Assembly (NCBI RefSeq): GCF_014838715.1
Contig: NZ_CP061947.1
Location: 3,100,001 to 3,164,000 of the forward strand
Length of the DNA stretch: 64,000 nt
Direction of reading: 5' to 3'
From: Algoriphagus sp. Y33
GTDB taxonomy: Bacteria; Bacteroidota; Bacteroidia; Cytophagales; Cyclobacteriaceae
In this document: piece by piece, positions 51,972 to 62,968 of the stretch
Position numbering within the stretch: the stretch's first letter is position 1
How the letters are laid out: the number at the start of each line of letters is the position of its first letter
The notes under the pieces: model-generated
Database searches by the model: none
Seen by the model: only the letters and a program-made list of their open reading frames with translations
Told to the model about the DNA's origin: nothing
Translations under genes and position numbers: made by a program

Positions 51972-53547
51972 TGCATCTCAATTACCATTTCCTGAAATAC
52001 CTGTGCCCTGAACTGAAAAAGTATTCCTGGGCAAAACAATCAGTGCCTGTTTTTCCCAGAACAAGGACGAGCTGATCATAGAAACTGAAGACCAAACTGA
52101 ATCACGATACATTCGGGCACATTTTCTTCCTCCTCAAATCTATTTTTTCTTTCCCTGAAAATTTCCAACGTGCAAAACGAAACAGCATAGATCTGTTCAA
52201 AGAATTGATTGGAGAAAAAATAATTGCTTGCCACGTACTTAATTTTGAGCGGGCTTTTTATTTGAGACTAAGTTCAGGCAAGATTCTCCTATTCAAACTG
52301 CACGCAAACAGAAGTAATGTACTGCTTTACGAAGAAGGAAAAACTGCTCCGGTCAAGTTGTTCAGAAACGGTATCACTGAAGACAGGGATTTGGACTGGA
52401 ATTCATTGAACAAAGCTATGATCTTAGCCGGGAAAGTTTTGAATCTCAGGAGGGGAATGCTTCCAAATTTCTCCCTACCCTGGGTGCAGTTCCGAGAAAC
52501 TGGCTAAAAGAAAGAAACTATCCAGAAGCTGAACTGGCGGACAAATGGAAGCTTATGCAGGAGCTGTTGGACATATTGGACACTCCCCTTTTTTCTTTGG
52601 CAGAAAAAAACGGAGAAATCCATCTGAGCCTCCTGCCGGAAGAAAATCCGATAAAACGTTTCGCCAACCCTATCCAGGCAATCAATGAGTTGTTTTATCT
52701 GGCGCTGGTTAGGGGAACCTTTGAGAAGGAAAAAAACATGCTCCTCAAAAAATATCAAGAGCAACTCAAACGAACCAACTCATACATCGAAAAATCCACA
52801 CAAAAACTGGAAGAACTGCGCAACAGCCCTTCTCCCTCCCAACTTGCGGATGTGATCATGGCGAATCTTCATGAATTCCAAGGAGGGAAATTGGAGGCAG
52901 AGCTGATGGATTTTTATACTGGAGAAACCGTATCGGTCAAACTCAAGCCAAATCAAAAACCACAGGATCATGCGACCTCCTTATACAGAAAAAGTAAAAA
53001 CAGGAAACTGGAATGGGAACAGCTGCAAAAGACAATTGAAGCAAAAATCAAGCAAGCAGCCGAGCTCGAATCCAACCTAGAAGAACTGAACACCATTGAG
53101 GACTTTAGGGCACTGAAAAACTACAAGAAATCTCACGGAGAGGATAAGGTTCTCCAAAAAGACGCTGTGATATTACCTTTCAAACCATTTGAATTCGAGG
53201 GCTTCTCTATCTGGGTAGGAAAGTCAGCCCAAGCAAATGATGAAATGCTTCGCGGCTACACGAAAAAAGATGACATCTGGCTGCATGCTCGCATGGTTCC
53301 TGGGTCACATGTGCTAATCAAGACCTCTGGTCTTAAAAGCATCCCTATGAGCGTGCTGGAGACCGCAGCATCCCTGGCAGCTTTTTACTCCAAGAATAAG
53401 AATGAGTCACTCGCTCCTGTGATCCATACAGAAGCCAAGTACGTGAGAAAAGTAAAAGGCTCTCCTGCGGGTTCGGTAATGGTAGAAAAAGAAAAAGTTA
53501 TGATGGTCGTCCCTAAAGGCCCAGAAGAGATTTTTGGAAAAGGGTGA
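51972..53547 (+). CDS. rqcH: NFACT-family protein RqcH, broken by several frameshifts
   Basis: Starts MHLNYHFLKYLCPELK, goes out of frame near 52030, and resumes as SACFSQNKDELIIETED, then near 52155 as FPENFQRAKRNSIDLFKELIGEK. Frames 52205-52507 and 52555-53547 carry the rest, including coiled coil QLKRTNSYIEKSTQKLEELRN and NFACT-R domain WVGKSAQANDEMLRG plus DIWLHARMVPGSHVLIK. RqcH adds alanine tails to nascent chains on stalled large ribosomal subunits. At least three frameshifts in 1.6 kb suggest local sequence errors. Confidence 0.82.
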
Positions 53548-53729
53548 GTAGAATAAAATCAGTATTCAGGTCGCAGTAGTCAGTAAACAGTGAACAACAC
53601 CAAATTGGTGCAAGTCTTATGACTTGTATCTAGAATTAATAGAAATCTTCAGATAGTTTTGTGGCGAATATCTCTAAAAAGAAGTCAGAAAGCATCTTTG
53701 CTCTTTGATTCAAGGCATGAGACACAGAC

Positions 53730-53777
53730 TAAAGATCAAAAAAGAGACTCCATTTCTGGAGTCTCTTTTTTGATCTT
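53730..53777. terminator. Bidirectional terminator between rqcH and pyk
   Basis: AAAGATCAAAAAAGAGACTCC and its complement GGAGTCTCTTTTTTGATCTT form a nearly perfect 20-bp stem with a loop of about 6 nt and T-runs on each strand. It ends both the plus-strand rqcH unit and the minus-strand pyk unit. The rest of 53548-53877 holds nothing recognisable. Confidence 0.93.
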
Positions 53778-53877
53778 ATCAAGCAGCTCGGTACAAGCTT
53801 ATCCTCAGAAATCGCTTTTACTCTAAAATCCTTCGGGGTTCTCGATTTGGATGGTTAATGGCGATTTCCCTACAAGC

Positions 53878-55303
53878 TTATTCTACTATATGAACTTTAA
53901 GCATATTGGTTCTGCGTTTGATTTTAGCGGCATGCTGCCTGTGTTTACGATAATATCACCCGTATTCACATGATCATCATTTTCAGGGTATTCTCGATAT
54001 CCGTAAAGGTAGCGTCAGTTGAAACCTGATTCTCATATAAATAGGCACGTACTCCCCACACCAGACTCATTTGAGTGATCAAAGACTTGTTTCTGGTGAA
54101 TACAAAAATACTTGCAGACGGTCTATGAGAAGCTATTCTAAATCCTGTGAAACCGGAAGAAGTAATCCCTACGATTGCCTTAGCTTTCACATTTCGGGAA
54201 AGTCTGGAAGCCATCAGGATCAAGTTGTTGCTTAAGAATGTACTGTCCATCCTCAGGGATTTTGTAGAGATTGTGATAGATCTCAGCATTCTCTTCCAAA
54301 TAGCTGATGATGCTGCTCATAGCTTCACTGCATTCACCGGGTATTTTCCTGATGCCGTTTCCGCCGAAAGCATAACTGCGTCTGCACCGTCAAGCACAGC
54401 ATTGGCTACATCATTTGTCCTCAGCACGGGTGGGGCGTGGATTCACGATCATACTTTCCATCATCTGAGTGGCTATGATCACGGGCTTACAGGCAAGCTT
54501 ACATTTTTCAACGATTCTTTTCTGCCAGAGAGGTACGATTTCCATAGGAACTTCCACCCCCAAATCACCGCGGGCAACCATAATTGCATCAGTAGCTTCA
54601 ATGATTTCGTCAATATTATCAAGCGCTTCAGGCTTTTCTATCTTGGCTACTATCTTACAAACTTTTGCCTTTCGCTTCTATCCTTTCTCTAAGATCGATA
54701 ATGTCAGCAGCTGTTCTTACGAAAGAAAGTGCAATCCAATCAACTTCCTGCTTCCAAGCCGAAAGCCAAGTCTTCTATATCTTTTTCTGTGAGGGAAGGA
54801 GCACTTACTTTTGTGTTAGGAAGATTTATTCCTTTTCTGGATTTCAGAATTCCTCCATGGATTACTGTACAGTTAACATTTTTTCCATCGGTATCATTCA
54901 CCCTTACTTCCAGGTTTCCATCATCAATCAAAATCCTGTCCCCTGTAACCACATCATTCGGAAGGTTTTGATACACAGTGCTGACCAAATGGCTAGTACC
55001 GATTACAGGATCATTTGTAATGGTGATCAACTCTCCCGACTTAATCTCTACACCGTTGTTTTCTACTTCGCCCACACGGATTTTTGGTCCCTGAGATCTT
55101 GGAGAATCCCAAGGTTAAGGTTTTCATCCTTATTGATTTGTCTGATTATTTTCGCTACTTCACCGTGAATGTCATGAGTACCGTGTGAAAAATTCAGACG
55201 AAACACATTGGCACCCGGCTGCTGCCAGGCTTTTGATAGTTTCGTAGTTATTTGAAGCGGGGCCTATAGTTGCTAGAATTTTAGTCTTATTGAAATGGCT
55301 CAT
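53878..55303 (-). CDS. pyk: Pyruvate kinase, broken by multiple frameshifts
   Basis: About 475 residues when reconstructed. [23 protein letters not shown] is the N-terminus; then [23 protein letters not shown] text at 55020-55100, the [10 protein letters not shown] core, [14 protein letters not shown] and the C-terminal [34 protein letters not shown]. It converts phosphoenolpyruvate and ADP to pyruvate and ATP. Frame breaks occur near 55220, 55100, 54740 and further on. Pyk is usually needed for growth on sugars, so the breaks are probably sequence errors. It is cotranscribed with the IPExxxVDY gene upstream. Confidence 0.88.
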
Positions 55304-55310
55304 TAGGGGA

Positions 55311-55738
55311 TTAATAAGTTAATAGGTTTTCTTTTGATTTTAGTTTGCTTACATCCAGCTTCATCACATTTTGTATGTAACGATTTTTCGCCAGCTGGTT
55401 GGCAAATGTATTAATACTTATTTGAAAGGTCTCGTCCTGAACCAAAAGGAAATAATCCATTGATTTCAATTCCGGGATCAAATAAGACACTTGATTTGTA
55501 GAATTCAAGGCCTTATTCTTTAGCAGTTGAACAAATCCATGCGGTAAAGAAAGGAAATATTGCGAGATTTTTAGGCTTGGAGGGTCATAAATTCCAATAA
55601 TAGGTCATCGTATTTGATGAGGTTAAGATCCAACTCCCTATTGATAAGCCATGCCATCTTATAGTCCTTTACAGGGGATACAAGCCCCAAAAGCTCGAAA
55701 TCATACGTATGTTCAATCAGTAATTTGGCCTTCTTCAT
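55311..55738 (-). CDS. IPExxxVDY family protein, one frameshift
   Basis: MKKAKLLIEHTYDFELLGLVSPVKDYKMAWLINRELDL is the N-terminus, PSLKISQYFLSLPHGFVQL lies past a frame change near 55580, and the signature IPELKSMDYFLLVQDE (here IPExxxMDY) follows in the third part. It is a conserved small protein (about 143 residues) adjacent to pyk in many Bacteroidota, with no known function. The gene ends 8 bp before pyk and is divergent from acpP. Confidence 0.8.
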
Positions 55739-55890
55739 GCGGGGAAAAAATGAATCAAAACAAAGTTAGAAAATATAATCCAACTTCTATGGACAACGAT
55801 TTGCTTAAAAATTTACTTGAATCTTTTCTTTGTCAATTAGGCATTAAATATATTTCTTTGCGAAGTGTTATTAACTAAACTGATCACAAA

Positions 55891-56127
55891 ATGTCTGAAA
55901 TTGCACAAAAAGTAAAAGCCATCATCGTTGACAAACTTGGCGTAGAAGAGTCTGAAGTTACTTTGGAGCCGAGCTTTACCAATGATCTTGGTGCTGATTC
56001 TCTTGCTACTGTAGAATTGATTATGGAATTCGAAAAAGAATTCAACATCTCTATTCCTGATGATCAGGCTGAGCAAATCGGTACTGTTGGACAAGCAGTA
56101 ACCTACTTGGAAGCTAACGTAAAATAA
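55891..56127 (+). CDS. acpP: Acyl carrier protein
   Basis: A 78-residue ACP. Phosphopantetheine serine S36 lies in [20 protein letters not shown]; the position after DSL is Ala rather than the usual Asp. It carries fatty acyl chains as thioesters and feeds FabF encoded next. The start follows GATCACAAA. Its position before fabF and rnc is the standard arrangement. Confidence 0.95.
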   Translation: MSEIAQKVKAIIVDKLGVEESEVTLEPSFTNDLGADSLATVELIMEFEKEFNISIPDDQAEQIGTVGQAVTYLEANVK

Positions 56128-56146
56128 TAATTCCTAAATTCATTCC

Positions 56147-57398
56147 ATGAATTTAAAAAGAGTTGTTGTAACAGGTATAGGTGCCCTCACACCAATAGGC
56201 AATACCGCAGAGGAATTCTGGAAACGGTTTGGCTAATGGTGTGAGCGGTGCTGCGCCGATTACCAAATTCGATGCTTCCCTTTTCAAAACCCAATTTGCC
56301 TGCGAGGTCAAAAACCTTGATGTAGAGCAGTTTATTGATAGGAAAGAAGCTCGAAAAATGGATCCTTTTACCCAATATGCCATGATTTCAGCTGATGAAG
56401 CCGTGGTAGATTCGGGGTTGGATCTTGAAAAAATCGATAAATCAAGAGCCGGAGTAATCTGGGGATCGGGAATCGGAGGGTTAAGAACCTTTCAGGATGA
56501 GGTGACGACATTCTCCACCGGAGATGGGACTCCGCGCTTCAACCCTTTCTTTATCCCTAAGATGATTGCTGATATAAGTTCCGGCTTTATATCTATTAAA
56601 TATGGTTTTCGCGGTCCAAACTTTGTAACAGTTTCTGCTTGTGCCTCAGGAACCAACGCCCTTATCGATGCATTTACATACATCCGAATGGGAAAAGCTG
56701 ATATTTTCATCAGCGGAGGTTCTGAAGCAGCAGTGACTGAAGCTGGTATTGGTGGATTCAATGCAATGAAAGCCCTTTCCCAAAGAAATGAATCACCGGA
56801 GACAGCCTCTAGGCCTTTTGACAAGGATCGTGATGGTTTTGTATTGGGTGAAGGAGCCGGAGCATTAATTCTGGAAGAATATGAGCATGCTAAAGCACGT
56901 GGTGCCAGAATCTATGCCGAACTGGTAGGGGGCGGAATGACTGCCGATGCGCACCATATCACAGCTCCGCATCCCGATGGTTTGGGAGCCAGCAGTGTGA
57001 TGAAAATTGCTTTGGAAGACGCTAATCTCAAACCCGAAGACATAGATTACATCAATGTGCACGGCACCTCTACTCCTTTGGGAGATGTAGGAGAGATCAA
57101 GGCGATTCAGGGGGTTTTCGGTGAGCATGCGTACAAGATGAACATCAGCAGTACAAAGTCCATGACCGGTCACCTACTGGGTGCTGCCGGCGCTGTAGAA
57201 GCAATTGCTTGCATTTATGCTTTGAACAGAGGCGTGATACCTCCTACGATCAATCACTTCGAAGACGACGAGGCATTTGATCCAAGACTAAACTTGACTT
57301 TCAATAAAGCACAGGAGAGAGAGATAAATTATGCGTTGAGTAATACGTTTGGATTTGGCGGACATAACTGTTCGGTGATTTTCAAAAAATATAATTAG
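56147..57398 (+). CDS. fabF: Beta-ketoacyl-ACP synthase II, one frameshift near the start
   Basis: From ATG 56147 the frame reads MNLKRVVVTGIGALTPIGNT and stops after EEFWKRFG because of one extra A in GGAAACGG; removing it gives EEFWNGLANGVSGAAP and full FabF. The Cys-His-His triad is present: VSACASGTNAL, NVHGTSTPLGD and MTGHLLGAAG. It extends fatty acyl chains by condensing malonyl-ACP. About 416 residues when corrected. The frameshift is probably a sequence error. Confidence 0.93.
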
Positions 57399-57406
57399 TC
57401 TGGATT

Positions 57407-58147
57407 TTGAAATTATTTCAAAGACTCGGATTTAATAATCTCTTCTTTAGTGAAAAAGACAAAAGGCTTGCTACCTCCATCAGACTGATGACGGGAAGCA
57501 GGCCTTTTAATTTATCGCTGTATAAGCTTGCACTTACGCCGTCTGGCTTGGGTGAGGAAACTTCACATGGATTCCGACTCTCCAATGAGCGATTGGAGTT
57601 TCTTGGTGATGCGATTTTGGGAGCTGTCATCGCCGAATTCCTTTTCCAGAAATTCCCCTTCCGGGACGAAGGTTTTCTCACCGAAACCAGATCAAAATTG
57701 GTAAACAGAGAAACACTGAACGATACCGGGATCAAAATCGGTCTGCGAAAAGCATTGGACATGGAGATCGGTGAGCGGACATTCACAGGAAACAAGTCGC
57801 TGTACGGAGATATGCTGGAGGCTTTTCTTGGAGCCGTCTACCTTGACAAAGGCTATCACTTCACCAAGAGATTCATTACCCAAAGAATTCTACTTCACTT
57901 TGATGTAGAAAGCATGATAGCTACTACTACAAATTACAAAAGTAAGATCATCGAGTGGTCCCAAAAGGAAAATAAGCCGGTGGAATTTGTGGTGCTTGGA
58001 GTCAGTGGAAACCAACGATTCAAAGAATTTAAGGTAGCTTTACACGTCGATGCAAAAGAAATCGCACAAGGAAAAGGAAGCACAAAAAAGAAAGCAGAGC
58101 AAGAAGCATCCAAAAATGCATGCGAAACACTAAGTATTGCCACATAG
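57407..58147 (+). CDS. rnc: Ribonuclease III
   Basis: A 246-residue enzyme. SNERLEFLGDAILG near residues 59-71 is the catalytic acid motif, and YGDMLEAFLGAVYLD near 145 the second acid site. The double-stranded RNA-binding domain is at 175-243 (SKIIEWSQKENKPVEF, AQGKGSTKKKAEQEASKNA). It processes rRNA precursors and other double-stranded RNAs. The start is a TTG 8 bp after fabF; an ATG-start homolog would be expected, so the exact start is uncertain. Confidence 0.9.
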   Translation: MKLFQRLGFNNLFFSEKDKRLATSIRLMTGSRPFNLSLYKLALTPSGLGEETSHGFRLSNERLEFLGDAILGAVIAEFLFQKFPFRDEGFLTETRSKLVNRETLNDTGIKIGLRKALDMEIGERTFTGNKSLYGDMLEAFLGAVYLDKGYHFTKRFITQRILLHFDVESMIATTTNYKSKIIEWSQKENKPVEFVVLGVSGNQRFKEFKVALHVDAKEIAQGKGSTKKKAEQEASKNACETLSIAT

Positions 58148-58179
58148 CTTAGTAATTTTAGGATTAATCAATCCAATTC

Positions 58180-60015
58180 ATGTCTTCAATTAAAATCGCG
58201 GGAGCTACCGTCAATCAAACACCGCTGGACTGGTCAGGAAATCTGAACAGAATTATACTGGCTATTGAAGAAGCCAAACATCAAGAGGTTGAAATCCTGT
58301 GCTTGCCTGAATTGGCTATCACAGGATATGGATCCGAAGATTTATTTTTAAGCTACTGGTATCCAAAGAAAGCACTGGCCCAACTTGCACTCTTGCTACC
58401 CCACTGTATGGGAATCACAGTAGCTATAGGTCTTCCCGTTAGAATTCAGGATAAGGTTTATAATTGTGTAGCAGTCCTTGAAAATGGAGCGGTCAAGGGC
58501 TTTGTGGCAAAGCAATTTATGGCAATCGATGGCGTACATTATGAATTCCGTTGGTTTACGCCATGGAGAGCAAATGAAGTCGTCGAAATAGCGTTTCAAG
58601 ATCAAATGATTCCTCTTGGCGATCTTACTTTTCACCATAAAGAAATTCACTTCGGATTCGAAATCTGTGAAGATGCATGGAGAGGCAGTCTAAGGCCTGG
58701 CTATAGGCTTTGTGAACGAAAGGTCAATTTGATATTCAATCCCAGTGCCAGTCACTTTGCCATGGAAAAAGCCAGCTCCGCAAAGAGCTAGTAGAAGAAA
58801 GTTCAGCCAGTTTTGACTGCTACTATTGCTATGCTAACTTACTGGGAAATGAAGCCGGCAGAATGATTTTCGACGGGGAAATAATGCTTGCCAAATCCGG
58901 GGAATTACTCTCAAGGAATAGACTTCTCTCTTTTGAAGACGTTCAGGTCAACAGTTTTTATCTGGAGCCAAAAAGCCAGGGCATAGCTCTATAAATTCAA
59001 AAAATGAGGAATTTGTCCAAGCTTCAGCTTTGGCTCTATTTGATTATATGAGGAAAAGCCGAAAGCAATGGCTTTGTTCTTTCGCTCTCGGGTGGAGCGG
59101 ATTCTTCTTCGATTGCAATTTTGGTAGCTGAGATGGTGAAGCGGGGGATAGATGAATTAGGCGTAGAGAAATTCTGTCAAAAAGCAGGAATAGTATCCAC
59201 TCCACAATCCCATAATCCTGAAAAAGAACTGGTGGCTCAATTACTGACCACAGCATATCAAGGAACCAAAAACTCCTCGGATGACACCTTCTCTTCTGCT
59301 GAGTCCCTGGCCAAAAGCATAGGTGCCACCTTTTATCATTGGGAAATCGACGAAGAAGTACAATCCTACACTGCCAAGATAGAAAGCCATAGGCAGAAAA
59401 TTGACTTGGGAACAGGACGATATCACGCTTCAAAACATCCAAGCCAGAACCCGGTCCCCGATAATCTGGATGCTCGCCAATATCAACAATGCCCTGCTCC
59501 TCTCCACTTCCAACAGAAGTGAAGGAGATGTAGGTTATGCCACCATGGATGGGGATACATCGGGTAGTATTTCTCCAATTGCAGCAGTGGATAAATATTT
59601 CATCCTAAGCTGGCTAAGCTGGGCCGAGAAAAACCTAGATCACCCGGGTTTGAGGAAAGTGAATTCTCTTCAGCCGACTGCAGAACTCCGGCCGCAGGAG
59701 AGAACCCAAACTGACGAAAAAGACTTGATGCCATACGCTGTCATCTTGGAAATAGAAAAACTTGCCATTCGGGATCGCCGTTCACCTATGGATGTTTTTC
59801 TGATCCTCTCTGAAGAACTTGAATTAGAACCTGATATTTTGAAAGGCTATATCAAAAAATTCTTCCGACTTTGGTCTCGCAATCAATGGAAAAGGGAAAG
59901 ACTTGCCCCTTCCTTCCATTTGGATGAATTCAATGTGGATCCAAAAACTTGGTACAGATTTCCGATTTTATCCGGAGGATTTGCGGAAGAACTTGCTCAA
60001 CTAGATCAACTATAA
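58180..60015 (+). CDS. nadE: Glutamine-dependent NAD+ synthetase, broken by four frameshifts
   Basis: The N-terminal nitrilase domain is intact to 58770: LCLPELAITGYGSEDLF, the lysine region FVAKQFMAIDGVHYEFRWF and the cysteine in GFEICEDAWRG. The frame is then lost near 58775, 58985, 59061 and 59410. The P-loop region GFVLSLSGGADSSSI is read in one intermediate frame, and the C-terminal synthetase part runs from NIQARTRSPIIW to 60015 (SEGDVGYATMDGDTSGSISP). It amidates deamido-NAD. Four breaks in an essential gene point to sequence errors. About 612 residues corrected. Confidence 0.9.
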
Positions 60016-60025
60016 AACAAAAATT

Positions 60026-61129
60026 ATGTTTGAATTAATCATGAACTATATCGTTTGGGATCCAAACCCCTCTGTAATTCCGGGATGGGAAAGACCACCT
60101 TGGTATAGTATACTTTTTGCCGCCGGTTTTGTGATTTCGCAGCAGTTTATGGTTCATTTTTTCAAGAAAGAAGGGCAAAACCCTGAGCTGGTTGACAAAT
60201 TGACCATCTACATGGTGATAGCGACTATCGTAGGTGCCCGGCTTGGTCATGTTCTTTTCTATGAGCCTGCCAAATACTTAAGCAATCCAATCGAAATCTT
60301 AAAAGTTTGGGAAGGTGGACTTGCCAGCCACGGGGCTGCTATTGCTATTCTTTTTGCCTTATGGCTCTATGCCAAAAGAACTCCTGGACAAAGTTACCTC
60401 TGGGTAGTAGATCGAATAGTAATCGTAACAGCATTGACCGGAGCATTGATCCGCTTTGGTAATTTGATGAATTCTGAAATAGGCGGAAAAGATACAGGAT
60501 CTGATTATGGGATAGTTTACGCTTGGGATAGTGAGGAGTTACTTAGCACTTTGAAGGTGCCTGTAGAGTCTGTAGATCCTTACAAACCTGATGATCGTCA
60601 AGGAGAACTGGTAGGCAATGGGATTGTCCCTGTAAATATTGACTTGGAAATCAATAAAGGCACATACAGCCTCCAAGAGCTGGAAACCGCCTTGAGAAGG
60701 GATATTAAGTATGCTTTGACCCAATTCAAATCAAGTCAGGACTACTTAGCCGAACCTGTAGAAAGCCCCCTAAATATGGCAATTTCAGATAAAGGAGACC
60801 ATTACCTAGTGACTGTCCAGACATTTGGGAGAACAAAGCACCCGACTCAAATCTATGAGTCCCTCTCTTATTTTGTAATATTCCTTGTGCTTTTTGCCCT
60901 TTGGAACAAATATAAAGAACGGTTGCCTGAGGGGATTCTATTGGGTATCTTTCTGATCACCGTATTCGGCATGCGCTTCGTTTGGGAGTTCTTCAAAGTA
61001 AGTCAGGTGGATTTCGAAGATGCTATGGCCTTCAATATGGGACAGTTATTGAGTATTCCACTAGTCATTGGTGGAGTGATATTAGTGATTCGAGCATTGA
61101 AAAACGGCTTGAAGCCAATCAAAAATTAA
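60026..61129 (+). CDS. lgt: Prolipoprotein diacylglyceryl transferase
   Basis: A 367-residue membrane enzyme. [31 protein letters not shown] and [13 protein letters not shown] are the three Lgt signatures, and the first contains the conserved H-G pair. It is longer than E. coli Lgt (291) because of a loop around residues 165-255, as in other Bacteroidota. It attaches diacylglycerol to the cysteine of lipoproteins; several such lipoproteins are encoded in this window. An alternative start five codons later (MNYIVWDP) is possible. It overlaps convergent yidD by 4 bp. Confidence 0.93.
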   Translation: MFELIMNYIVWDPNPSVIPGWERPPWYSILFAAGFVISQQFMVHFFKKEGQNPELVDKLTIYMVIATIVGARLGHVLFYEPAKYLSNPIEILKVWEGGLASHGAAIAILFALWLYAKRTPGQSYLWVVDRIVIVTALTGALIRFGNLMNSEIGGKDTGSDYGIVYAWDSEELLSTLKVPVESVDPYKPDDRQGELVGNGIVPVNIDLEINKGTYSLQELETALRRDIKYALTQFKSSQDYLAEPVESPLNMAISDKGDHYLVTVQTFGRTKHPTQIYESLSYFVIFLVLFALWNKYKERLPEGILLGIFLITVFGMRFVWEFFKVSQVDFEDAMAFNMGQLLSIPLVIGGVILVIRALKNGLKPIKN

Positions 61130-61350
61130 GGAATTGGATCATGCCCGTGGCCGCCCCAAGGGTGGCAGCGGGCTATCCGTTTGAGCCCCATCCATCCTCC
61201 TTTAAAAACCCCATGCTTCATTATTGCCTCCTTCATGTATTGGCTGCACGTAGGTGTATATCTACAACTCGAAGGAAATAAAGGGGAAATAGTGTATTGA
61301 TACACCAAGACCGGAAATATAGCTATCTTTCGAAGTAAGGATTTTGCCAT
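61126..61350 (-). CDS. yidD: Membrane protein insertion efficiency factor YidD
   Basis: A 74-residue protein with the YidD core [22 protein letters not shown] and closing [19 protein letters not shown]. It assists YidC-dependent membrane insertion. The full frame is intact, unlike many genes to its left. It ends inside the last codons of lgt on the opposite strand. Confidence 0.92.
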   Translation of the reverse strand: MAKSLLRKIAIFPVLVYQYTISPLFPSSCRYTPTCSQYMKEAIMKHGVFKGGWMGLKRIARCHPWGGHGHDPIP

Positions 61351-61425
61351 GAATAAGTTCTATAATTGTAGCGAATCTGCCAACAACTTCGTAAGTAACC
61401 AAAATTAAACTTTCAGAATTCCCTC

Positions 61426-62886
61426 TTGATCGGCAAGAAACCAAATATCCTTTACTTCTCTCTATTGCTTCTAGCTCTTTTTTTTGAGTCGGGACAAAAC
61501 ACATCCTATGCACAAGGAGACACTTCCTATGCACCTGCGATTAACCAATCCCCTGATAGTGTAAAGGTTAACAATATTTTTATAGTAGGAAATGTAAAAA
61601 CAAAAAAGAGTGTAATTCTCAGAGAGCTGGACTTCATCACCGACTTCTATTATGACTGGAATACCTTTCTGGAAATACTTATTGCTGATCAAAAGAAGAT
61701 ATACAATCTCATGCTTTTCACTTCAGTAGAAATCACTCCACTGGTCACCGGAGATAATGAAGTGGAAATTCTCATTACTGTAAAGGAACGCTGGTACCTC
61801 TTACCGCAGATAATTTTTGAGCTCGCTGACCGGAATTTCTCGGAATGGTGGACCAACCAGAGCCGGGATTTTTCCAGAGTGAATTACGGTTTGCGCTTAA
61901 GCCATAGTAATGTAGGAGGGAGAAATGACAAACTCAGATTTGCCGGGCAACTTGGTTTTACAAAGGCTTTGGATCTTCAGTATAGCAAGCCATATATTGA
62001 CAAAAAACAAAAGCACGGGTTAGCTGTACAACTTACCTACAAGGAAAATAAAACAATCCCCCTCAAATCCGAATTCAATAAACAGGTCTTTTTCACCAAT
62101 GAAAAAGAAGATATAATTAGAAAAAACTTTGCCGCTGCATTACGATACACTTACCGAAGAAGCTACTATAACTATCACTTTCTTACCTTAGGGTACAGCT
62201 ATACTTTGGTGGCAGATGATGTATTGACCGAAAATCCGGAATACTTCCAGCACGGTGGCAATAAACTCCGTTATGCATTTGCCACCTATACCTTCAGACA
62301 TGATAGAAGAGACAATGTGTCCTACGCTACTGACGGTGAGCTTTTACAGGTTTCTCTCACGAAATATGGAATCATATTCACCGATGAATTAGATGAAGTG
62401 GAAGTCAATCTCACAGCAAACAAATATTTCAAAATTTCCGATAAGTTCCACTTCAACTCCGGTCTTACAGCCAATTGGTTTTTGAGTACAGGGCAGCCAT
62501 ATACGCTTGTAAGAGGGATCGGATACAGTCCAAATTTCATACGGGGTTATGAACTGAATGTAGTGGAAGGACAGCAATTATATGTACATAAAAACAGCTT
62601 CAGGTATAAATTCTTGGATTGGAAAATTGACATTTCCAATCTGATTAAGCTGGAGCAATTCAACACTATTCCCATTCGACTATATCTCAGTGCAAATTTC
62701 GATCATGGCTATGTAAAGGATAGAAATCATATCCCCGAGAATTCCCGACTAGCCAATAAATACCTGATGGGATATGGAACGGGGATAGATTTGGTTGGTT
62801 TTTATGATGCTGTTTTACGCTTCGAATATTCCATGAATAACAGCAAAGAAGGTAACTTCTTCTTTAATTTTTCCGCGCCTTTCTAA
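61426..62886 (+). CDS. POTRA/Omp85-type outer membrane protein
   Basis: A 486-residue protein. After a signal (YFSLLLLALFFESGQNTSYAQ) comes a POTRA-like unit (VNNIFIVGNVKTKKSVILRELDFITD, then EVEILITVKERWYLLP). The rest is a 16-strand-like barrel rich in aromatic strands (NYGLRLSHSNVGGRNDKLRFAG, LRFEYSMNNSKEGNFFFNFSAPF with a terminal F). The pattern is that of BamA/TamA/TpsB relatives, a transport or insertion role for proteins or lipids. The start is TTG at 61426. A short hairpin (62896-62913) with a T-run follows. Confidence 0.82.
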   Translation: MIGKKPNILYFSLLLLALFFESGQNTSYAQGDTSYAPAINQSPDSVKVNNIFIVGNVKTKKSVILRELDFITDFYYDWNTFLEILIADQKKIYNLMLFTSVEITPLVTGDNEVEILITVKERWYLLPQIIFELADRNFSEWWTNQSRDFSRVNYGLRLSHSNVGGRNDKLRFAGQLGFTKALDLQYSKPYIDKKQKHGLAVQLTYKENKTIPLKSEFNKQVFFTNEKEDIIRKNFAAALRYTYRRSYYNYHFLTLGYSYTLVADDVLTENPEYFQHGGNKLRYAFATYTFRHDRRDNVSYATDGELLQVSLTKYGIIFTDELDEVEVNLTANKYFKISDKFHFNSGLTANWFLSTGQPYTLVRGIGYSPNFIRGYELNVVEGQQLYVHKNSFRYKFLDWKIDISNLIKLEQFNTIPIRLYLSANFDHGYVKDRNHIPENSRLANKYLMGYGTGIDLVGFYDAVLRFEYSMNNSKEGNFFFNFSAPF

Positions 62887-62968
62887 ATTCCCCGTAAAAA
62901 ACCCTGGTTTTTTGGTATGGATATCAAGTTTTTAACTATATTTAGTTGAGACTTTTTATCGATCCATT

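Noticed and set aside
51972..53547. Programmed frameshifting in rqcH
   Set aside because: Several breaks at unrelated positions, no common slippery motif, and neighbouring essential genes are similarly broken; sequence error is simpler.
54147..55168. Several plus-strand frames opposite pyk
   Set aside because: The minus strand reads as pyruvate kinase once frameshifts are allowed; the plus frames only look open because of those indels.
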